DNA of 64,000 nt from Tieghemiomyces parasiticus (lineage: Eukaryota > Kickxellomycota > Dimargaritomycetes > Dimargaritales > Dimargaritaceae). Below are positions 57,349-64,000 of this stretch, piece after piece. Location: positions 62,001 through 126,000 of the forward strand of contig JANBPT010000016.1 in NCBI GenBank assembly GCA_027575765.1. Direction: 5' to 3'. The notes beneath the pieces are model-generated. The model did no database searches. It had not been told where the DNA came from and saw only the letters and a program-made list of their open reading frames with translations. The translations under genes were made by a program, and so were the position numbers. The stretch's first letter is position 1; every line of letters begins with the position of its first letter.

Positions 57349-60300
57349 ATGCACCCTTGCCGCTGCGCCCTGGCGATCACCCCACCCTTCTACCTCATGG
57401 CTAGCCACCTGGCCCTCCGGCCATACGGCCGTGTATATGGGACGCCGTCGGCTCGATTCGCACGCGCCTTCGCCAGCGGGGGGCACTCGATCATTAGTAC
57501 TCGCCGTGGTCCCCGGCCTGGGCCGTCGGCCTTGCCCACTCGGCGTCCACCCCGACCGCCTGAGCCCTTGCTACCCCTCGGTGTTCACCAGCAGACCGAA
57601 GAGACTGACGTCCCGTCCACGGCCCCCTTGCCCCGTAACGCCAGGGGCCAGACTGGTCCTAATGGGCCACGGCGTCTCACCCGGACCCAGCGCCCGCGAT
57701 ACCAATGTGCCCTCCATCCGTACTATAGCCGTCAGCTGCAGACCGTCCAGTGGCTAATGGATCGGAAGCCCCCGCGGCAGCTACCCATACCGCGTAAGGA
57801 GATCCGAGGCTACAAGCGGGGTCGGGTACCGACCTTCACGCCGCCGAGACTAGGCTCCCACCACATCACCCGGACCATGGTCCGACAGGACGAACCGCTC
57901 TTCAGCTACCTGACCACTATGCCTCGTATCTTGGCGTCCTTACCTACGCAGCAGCCTTACGAGCCGCTATCCCAACCAGATCGGTACCGGGCCCCGCGCG
58001 CTCGGACGGCTCTGATCTCCCCGGAGGACCGACGGCGGCGTGAGAGTCTCCTGGCTCGGGTTTCCGAGTACATCGTGTTCACCGAATCCAATTTCGAGAC
58101 GCGACAGCTCATGCCATTTGACGAGGCGGCCTTCTGGGCGGACCTTGAGACCTGGCCTGTAACGGCCCCGTGGTTCAACGAAGTGTTGATTTACGCCCTG
58201 ACCCGCGCAGCCAAGCGGGGCTACGTTCAGGGGGTCGACCGAGTAGCCAGTTATCTCTACCGGTTGTTGGATCAGACCCACACGGGAACTCCGGATTCCG
58301 CGGCCGCGGGAACCGCCCCATTTCCACCGCGGGCACACTCGGCCCGCTACCGACTGATCCCGGCCCTCAAGGCCCTCCTCAAAGTGTACTCGTACCGGCA
58401 TGATATCGATAAAATGGAAAACCTATTGGAGCTTTTTATCCGCCACGACCTGCCGATAGACGAGGTGGTTCTGTCACAATACCTGCTCACCCTGGCGCGA
58501 ACCAAGACACCACGTAGCATCGTGTACTTCCTCCTGGAGCTGAATCCTTACGGCCCGAAACCCACCGTGGCCGCCATCAACCTATGGCTTCAGAGCGAGT
58601 TTCTACAGGGCCCCTCCTCCTACAAAGTACTGGCCCTCACTCATCTGCTTGCCTCCCTGTATCCCCCATGCGACCCGGCGGGTCGTCAGCTGCCCCATCG
58701 GTTCCACCTGAACGGTCAGACATTCAGTCTATTGGCCGGCGCCGCCACCTCGCTCGCTGCCCTCCAGGGGGTTTGGCTTCTGGCCTGTCGATACAAGGTA
58801 TGGCTACCGAAGTGGGACCGGTTCGATGACCCCACTTTCCAACTCGCCATCCTCCACGCGGCCTTCAGGATCACCGATCAGGGGGACGTTCAGTCCATCC
58901 GATACCGGCGGGACATACCCGCCGCCTATTATGAGTCACTCCAGACGGGCCATATCCGCCCGGATATCTTTAACGACGAGCGCATCACGCCCAACTCTCA
59001 GGAGCTGACCAAGATGATGGCCCCAGAGTCGGCCGGCGTGCTGCACCGGTCCGGGTCCCTGGGCCCCTGCCGGGCCACCCCGGCCGCTCTTCTGCTCTAC
59101 CGTCGCACAGCTCCGGCGTACCGGACCACCTGGCGCGGTCTGGTGCGCCGTGCGGACGCCTTGGCCGTGCTGGATTACCACTCCGCCTTGCGGTCCCTAC
59201 CGGATCTCCTCCGGGATCTCGGAGTGCACTACGCATCAGAACGTATTCAGCGGCGGCGGAAGGCCGAGACAGCGCGGCTAACTGGTGAGGCCCGCTGGCG
59301 CCGGTCGCTACACGCCCCCGTGACTAAGCCACCCACCCAGCCGCCTCCAGACCACCAGAACCAGAGCGACCTTATGCGGCGGTTTAAAGCCTCGGCCCTC
59401 ATCGATCCACCTGGGTTTTCTACGGCACCGGCCGCGGGCGCGGAATCGAGTGACTTTCTCCGCCGGTTTAGAGTCTCGGCTCGGACTAAAGACACCGGCT
59501 CGCGTGCACCGCCCGTGCCGTCACCGAAAATGACCCCACGGCTGATCTCGCCACGGAGCCAAACGGCTGATCCTCCGGACGAATTTGCGGATACATCCCA
59601 CCGTGCTTTGTCGTCGTCTTCTACGAGACCAGTCCCGGTGGAACCCGGATCCGACCACCACAGGCTTCTCAGTCACTTGTGGAAGGTGACCCTACGGATC
59701 GCCGCACTCCTAACCCGGACCGGGGACTCTAACTCGGCACCACCCCCTTCACCTTCCTTAGGCTCTGGGGTATCGAGCAACGGTGCCTTTGCCCACCTCC
59801 GTGGCATGGCCGCCCCCACGTTAGCCGCCGTCGAAATGTTCTCCCCGACACCCTCCCCGACGGCCACCGCGTCCATCCGGCCCACAACTTTGGCGCCGAC
59901 GGACCAGCTCTGGGATGAGCCCGGGGCGGTTCCACTGATTGCCTTCCGAGCCGGTCCGTCCGCCACGGTCCCATTGGACCCGCGCCTCATCGTGGCCTAC
60001 CTCCGCACCCTAGGTACCCTTGGCAACACGGACGACCTCTTGGCCACCGCAACGATCCTCATCAACCACTCTCATCCGTACCCAGCGACCGGCTGGTGGT
60101 CCAACAGTCCCGTGTACCGGCCACGGGTGTTCCGAACGTTGCTCTCAACCGTTATCCGCGCCGCCCGGGCTTCGTATACCTTCCGTGGCCGTGACAACGA
60201 CCATGACGGCACCACCGCCTCTACGTTCCTGGTCTTGGACACATTCCGACGGCTCTATGACCCATATTTCAAACACTACGCCGCCCTTCGGCCGTATCGG

Positions 60301-60990
60301 AAGTCAGGCCCGCGTGCGGTGCCTACCGAGGTCCGTGGCCGGCCCCCGGTCGACTTTTCCATGTACGAAAAGTTTCCCAAATCGGGGTTTATGCGCCACC
60401 GTGATCTCCTCCGCCTTCACCGCCACCGGTTCCCCCTACCCGATGTGACGCTGCTGCCCTCATCACTCCCGCAGCACTCTACGGCGCTACAAACCTGGAT
60501 TTACCACAGTATTCTCGAGGATCACCGTCAGAGTAAGGCCTCGCCCATTGCCCTCCCGTCGACCTGGCTGTTACGGGCCCTGGCCGCATCAGACCGCCGG
60601 TCCCGGGGCGAAGCGAATTTGGCGGACCCGTCAGCGCTGTTGACAACCGTTCACCAGGCCCTGACGTGGATTCTGGCTGAACAGCTGCCCTACAACGCCG
60701 CCGAAATGCGGTTTGCGCTGGCATCGATCGGCCGCAGGGTGTATCATTCGCACCATCGCCTCACCGGAGGCCCTATTGTCTCCGGGTGCCGACGGTTCCT
60801 GGTGGACGACCATGACCCCCACTCGGTTGAAAAACGCGCTTACCCTGTGGAGAGGGTCACAGCCTTAGCGTGCAATGCCTGGGCTGATGAGATCGTAACT
60901 GTAATGGACACCCATGACGATATGACTTTCGTGGTGGAGGAAGCTGCCCACTTTCTAGCACAGCGCAATGGCTCCGTCACCACCGACTAA
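57349..60990 (+). CDS. Large unknown protein, probably mitochondrial, PPR-like in style
   Basis: A single open frame of 1,213 codons with strongly exon-like composition. The N-terminus is Arg-rich and acid-free; a second ATG at 57397 opens MASHLALRPYGRVYGTPSARFARAF, a good mitochondrial presequence, and may be the true start. Residues about 270-470 contain helical segments with pentatricopeptide-style phrases (LLKVYSYRHDIDKMENLLELFIRHDLPIDEVVLSQYLLTLAR and GPKPTVAAINLWL). A disordered Pro/Ser/Thr region lies at about 650-800 and includes two copies of an SDxxRRFxxSA motif. Helical character resumes after about 870 (VAYLRTLGTLGNTDDLLATATILI). I infer an organelle RNA-binding or translation factor; there is no firm family match. 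No intron is apparent. Confidence 0.8.
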   Translation: MHPCRCALAITPPFYLMASHLALRPYGRVYGTPSARFARAFASGGHSIISTRRGPRPGPSALPTRRPPRPPEPLLPLGVHQQTEETDVPSTAPLPRNARGQTGPNGPRRLTRTQRPRYQCALHPYYSRQLQTVQWLMDRKPPRQLPIPRKEIRGYKRGRVPTFTPPRLGSHHITRTMVRQDEPLFSYLTTMPRILASLPTQQPYEPLSQPDRYRAPRARTALISPEDRRRRESLLARVSEYIVFTESNFETRQLMPFDEAAFWADLETWPVTAPWFNEVLIYALTRAAKRGYVQGVDRVASYLYRLLDQTHTGTPDSAAAGTAPFPPRAHSARYRLIPALKALLKVYSYRHDIDKMENLLELFIRHDLPIDEVVLSQYLLTLARTKTPRSIVYFLLELNPYGPKPTVAAINLWLQSEFLQGPSSYKVLALTHLLASLYPPCDPAGRQLPHRFHLNGQTFSLLAGAATSLAALQGVWLLACRYKVWLPKWDRFDDPTFQLAILHAAFRITDQGDVQSIRYRRDIPAAYYESLQTGHIRPDIFNDERITPNSQELTKMMAPESAGVLHRSGSLGPCRATPAALLLYRRTAPAYRTTWRGLVRRADALAVLDYHSALRSLPDLLRDLGVHYASERIQRRRKAETARLTGEARWRRSLHAPVTKPPTQPPPDHQNQSDLMRRFKASALIDPPGFSTAPAAGAESSDFLRRFRVSARTKDTGSRAPPVPSPKMTPRLISPRSQTADPPDEFADTSHRALSSSSTRPVPVEPGSDHHRLLSHLWKVTLRIAALLTRTGDSNSAPPPSPSLGSGVSSNGAFAHLRGMAAPTLAAVEMFSPTPSPTATASIRPTTLAPTDQLWDEPGAVPLIAFRAGPSATVPLDPRLIVAYLRTLGTLGNTDDLLATATILINHSHPYPATGWWSNSPVYRPRVFRTLLSTVIRAARASYTFRGRDNDHDGTTASTFLVLDTFRRLYDPYFKHYAALRPYRKSGPRAVPTEVRGRPPVDFSMYEKFPKSGFMRHRDLLRLHRHRFPLPDVTLLPSSLPQHSTALQTWIYHSILEDHRQSKASPIALPSTWLLRALAASDRRSRGEANLADPSALLTTVHQALTWILAEQLPYNAAEMRFALASIGRRVYHSHHRLTGGPIVSGCRRFLVDDHDPHSVEKRAYPVERVTALACNAWADEIVTVMDTHDDMTFVVEEAAHFLAQRNGSVTTD

Positions 60991-61734
60991 CCCGAATATA
61001 TCCCTGTATCTATGGGGGATACTGTGCCCGTCAAAATGTATTTTATTCATTCGAATGTTAACCTCGACATGACCTCCCAGGGATTAAATCATGCCTCGTT
61101 TTACACAACGGACGAGTGAGAAGGGGGGGGAGAGGAAAATCCTCTTCTGCATTGATGAGTTCGTTGCTAAACTCGTGTGTACCATTCAAGCCAATCTATG
61201 CCCACATTGATGAGGCATTTCTTAGTTTCTTGTTGATAAAGGAGGGTTAGCCCTTATGGACTGCCAAAAATTGGAGTGTCCAACGCCGGTCCCCGAATCC
61301 GCCCACCCGTTGAAGGTGAGCATGCTCAAAGAGGTCGGCGTCGAAAACTCACGCTCGGCCTGAGCCGGCCCTAAAAGTAAAGTTCGGGCCAGCCTGGCCG
61401 CCCAGGTTCGGGGGGAGAGAAAAACCCCCGATATGGTGTCAGCCGGCCACTCCTCAGTTAAGGCTTCATCGGAGCGCCACATAGATCCACCCCTGGGTAA
61501 GGACGGGATGGGGGAATAGGGATGTACATGGGATACTGGCGGCTTTCGTATGTGAGTGACCTCAGAATCGGGCGGAGGCAAATGATTGACGTGCAGCTTG
61601 TGGGATTTAGAAACACGAGTGACGGGAGTGATACAGCCTAGAAAAATATTTATCAAAAGTTCGCCTGCACAAATGTGTAATTCGGAATAATAGACCCTGC
61701 TTCGCCCAAGGTCGCTTTGTCATACAAAATTCAT
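60991..61734. other. Convergent spacer
   Basis: 744 bp between convergent genes. No supported gene; it should hold both 3' UTRs. Confidence 0.65.
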
Positions 61735-64000
61735 TTAGGCCGCGTCTTCTATGGGGCTTGCCCAAGTTTCCCCCACCCGGGCGAGGCAGCGGTGAAGAAG
61801 CGGGAGTAGACGAGTGTCTGGGTACAGAATGGCTCGACAGAGGTGCGGATAGAGCACGAAAAGATGCTGCACACGGTGGACACTCGCAGTGTCGCCCACG
61901 CGCGCGGCAAGGGCGGGGCCAGGGGCCACATCGACCCCAGCGCGGAGATTGAGGCAGGCCAGACGCTCCAGGATGAAGGCGAGTTCCTCCTCACGGAGCC
62001 GCGGGAGTGGGCAGTGACCTAGCATCTGACGGTCGTGGGCGTAAGTCGTTAGCAGACGCGCACAGTGGTCGACCAGGGCCCGGCCGGCCGTCTGTGCGAG
62101 TGAGAGTGGGGTGGCACAGGGGAGATCGTGGGGGCCGGGGGCAGCGGGGTCGGTTTCGCCAGCGGGCGCGGCGCTAAGTGCGAAGAGGTAACCCGCACAG
62201 GTGAAGGCGAGTAACTCACGATCGACAGGACTGGGCTCTAGGGTACCGGTAGGGGTATCGTTTGAGTCGCGGTTGGCCAGAAGTGGGGGGGAAGGCAGCG
62301 GTAAGGCCGGGAGCCGTTCGGTCAGTTGGACACCGAGTTGCAATACTCGGACCAGGGCGGTACATTCCGATGCTTCTAGGGTCGGGCAGGCCGCAGCAAA
62401 GATCAAGGTGGTGTCCATAGTGCGACGGAGCCACGGGGTATCAAATGACGTGGGGGCACGATGGCCAACCTGCCCTACAGTCGGCCTTGTGGACAGTGCC
62501 GACTTCCCGTCATCGTCGCCACTGTCACTCCCTGCGGTGGCGTCGGAGGTTGGGACCAGCGGGGCGTTAGCCGTACTGCCAAAGAGGAAGCGCTGTACCA
62601 CAAACCAGATAAGGTGCCAAACCCGCCCGATCTCGGTGGGGGGCACGGCTGTAGGGTCGGCGAGGATGGCCGGGAATAGGCTGACCACGACGCGTAGGAA
62701 GTGGTTGGCCACGCGCTGAGTGTGGGATGGTCCCAGGTAACTCACTGCCTCCCGGCTTTCCTCAAGCGTTGCGACTGGAGGATCGAGCAGATCATGGCGA
62801 CTGCCGAGGGTCACCAGCGCGCCGAAGGTCTCCAGGATATGTAGCAGGGACCGTGAGTGAGCCAAGGGACGAAGCACAGTCGTAGCGTGGGTCGCGAGCT
62901 GATCGGTAACCAAGGAGAGGACACGGACAGATAGGGCCAAGTAGGTTGGCGGGTAGGAACGGCGGCGGTAGCGGTCCGCGGCGCGCCGATCCGTATGAGG
63001 GGTCGCCTGGGCGTCGGCGAACCACCGGGTCAGGCGCGCCCAGGTGGCCGGTAGACTAGCTTCTGGCGGGACCAGAGCATCCTCGCCCTCCCGTTCAGTC
63101 GGGGTGAGCGGAAGGACGGTGGCCGTCTTAGGGCCGGCAGTTAGGGTGGCGAACGGCGCTAGTAAATACACGGTACAGCTGGAGAGGAGGGCAGCAAGGG
63201 CCCGTTCCCGCTGGGGGTCCGTCAGGGACGTCTCTTCGCTGCTGAAGAGCCGACCGCCCACGTCAACGAGGATATCGTAGGCGGTGGCCTGGGCTGGGCT
63301 GAGGTTGTGGGCGTCACTCTGGTGGAGAGGGGACCGCGGGCATAGCGCCACGGCCTCCAGGGTCCGGAGCAGTGGGCGGAGGTGGCTGGTGACCTGGGCT
63401 AGTACGAAAGGCCGGGTGACAGACCGCTGGGTGGGAAACACCAAGAGGTCTGGAAGCATGTTCAGGTAGCTGGCTAGCAGATCTGGCGCGTAGGTGGCCG
63501 GGTCCCGTTCACTGCCCAGGACGGGCCACGGGGCGGCGGGAAGGACGGGCCAGTCCGTACGTAGCGCAGCCTGGAGGGTGTCATCCAGTCGGGCCGGATC
63601 CACGCCCGGCAGGGCCGCCATGTCGGGAGTTGGCAGGGATTCTACGTGGGGCACCACGTCAGCTAGGAGATGGCCAAGGCGCAGGCCGGTATCCCACGCG
63701 CACTGCCAGAAGCAGCCGATAGCCAGGACGTCCGTATCGTGGATTTCGACGGGTGCGATTAGGAGCTGCCAGGCGGTCAGTAGGGCGCGTACCATGTCCG
63801 ATCCACCGGGCGGGCGCAGGCTGCGCTCGAGGCAGGCGATTAGGTAGTGGCAAACCCAGCGCCACACCGGGAACAGTACGGGCGGGGCGGTTCGGGCGGT
63901 TCGGTCGGCTAGGGCCGGTAAGAGACAATAATGACGCGTGACCTTGGTGAGACCCGTGAGCGCCAAAGTTAGCGTCTCGTTCCAGGCACGGGCGCGAGTC
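61735..64000 (-). CDS. Partial large helical protein (possible MON2/Sec7-family C-terminus)
   Basis: The frame is open from the right edge to a stop at 61735, about 755 residues, and lacks its 5' part. The first in-frame residues read TRARAWNETLTLALTGLTKV with no obvious start, so the gene continues past the window. It is Leu/Ala-rich and mostly helical, with a disordered acidic stretch (GSDSGDDDGKS) about two-thirds along. The layout of amphipathic helices (WNETLTLALTGLTKV, VWRWVCHYLIACLERSL, VQHLFVLYPHLCRAI near the end) recalls the C-terminal HEAT-like part of MON2/large Arf-GEF proteins of Golgi traffic, but the resemblance is weak. Treat it as unknown unless the missing N-terminus shows otherwise. 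Confidence 0.75.
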   Translation of the reverse strand, partial: TRARAWNETLTLALTGLTKVTRHYCLLPALADRTARTAPPVLFPVWRWVCHYLIACLERSLRPPGGSDMVRALLTAWQLLIAPVEIHDTDVLAIGCFWQCAWDTGLRLGHLLADVVPHVESLPTPDMAALPGVDPARLDDTLQAALRTDWPVLPAAPWPVLGSERDPATYAPDLLASYLNMLPDLLVFPTQRSVTRPFVLAQVTSHLRPLLRTLEAVALCPRSPLHQSDAHNLSPAQATAYDILVDVGGRLFSSEETSLTDPQRERALAALLSSCTVYLLAPFATLTAGPKTATVLPLTPTEREGEDALVPPEASLPATWARLTRWFADAQATPHTDRRAADRYRRRSYPPTYLALSVRVLSLVTDQLATHATTVLRPLAHSRSLLHILETFGALVTLGSRHDLLDPPVATLEESREAVSYLGPSHTQRVANHFLRVVVSLFPAILADPTAVPPTEIGRVWHLIWFVVQRFLFGSTANAPLVPTSDATAGSDSGDDDGKSALSTRPTVGQVGHRAPTSFDTPWLRRTMDTTLIFAAACPTLEASECTALVRVLQLGVQLTERLPALPLPSPPLLANRDSNDTPTGTLEPSPVDRELLAFTCAGYLFALSAAPAGETDPAAPGPHDLPCATPLSLAQTAGRALVDHCARLLTTYAHDRQMLGHCPLPRLREEELAFILERLACLNLRAGVDVAPGPALAARVGDTASVHRVQHLFVLYPHLCRAILYPDTRLLPLLHRCLARVGETWASPIEDAA

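Overview
The window is nuclear DNA of a filamentous fungus. A velvet-domain regulator, a CreC-type WD40 protein, an MGA2/SPT23-like IPT-ankyrin factor, an ATG37/ACBD5-like peroxisomal protein and secreted GH5 exo-glucanases all point to Fungi. Gene spacing (up to 7 kb), several GT-AG introns in many genes, GC-rich exons and an aromatic amino-acid decarboxylase fit an early-diverging (zygomycete-grade) lineage better than a compact ascomycete yeast. Placement in Kickxellomycotina/Dimargaritales is only a guess from general character.

Layout. At 1.6-12.1 kb four minus-strand genes follow one another: alanine-glyoxylate aminotransferase, two paralogous GH5 exo-beta-1,3-glucanases of different exon structure, and the RNA 5'-kinase/cleavage factor CLP1. 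A six-exon pyridoxal-phosphate decarboxylase lies at 16.1-18.7 kb on the plus strand, followed by over 7 kb without a convincing gene. At 26-36.6 kb are an MGA2/SPT23-like regulator without a visible membrane anchor, a Sec14/CRAL-TRIO protein and the ATG37-like protein. A Tra2-like SR protein (minus) faces a creC/WDR20 homologue (plus), followed by mitochondrial dihydrolipoamide dehydrogenase.

At 46-51 kb on the minus strand are a small secreted cysteine-rich protein, a three-exon 62-residue protein assembled here from splice signals, and an RRM-zinc-knuckle-RS splicing factor. The right end holds a VelB-like velvet gene, a 1,213-residue putative mitochondrial protein, and the 3' part of a large helical protein running off the edge.

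Themes. The genes do not form one pathway or cluster. Several act in carbon and lipid regulation (creC, MGA2-like, Sec14-like, ATG37-like), mitochondrial metabolism (LPD1, AGX1), wall glucan processing (GH5 pair) and RNA processing (CLP1, two SR proteins). Noncoding DNA has frequent G/C homopolymers, and sequence upstream of most genes is pyrimidine-rich on the sense strand. No CRISPR array, rRNA, intact tRNA, intact transposon or biosynthetic cluster was found. All exon models were made by eye from splice consensus, frame continuity and remembered protein families.
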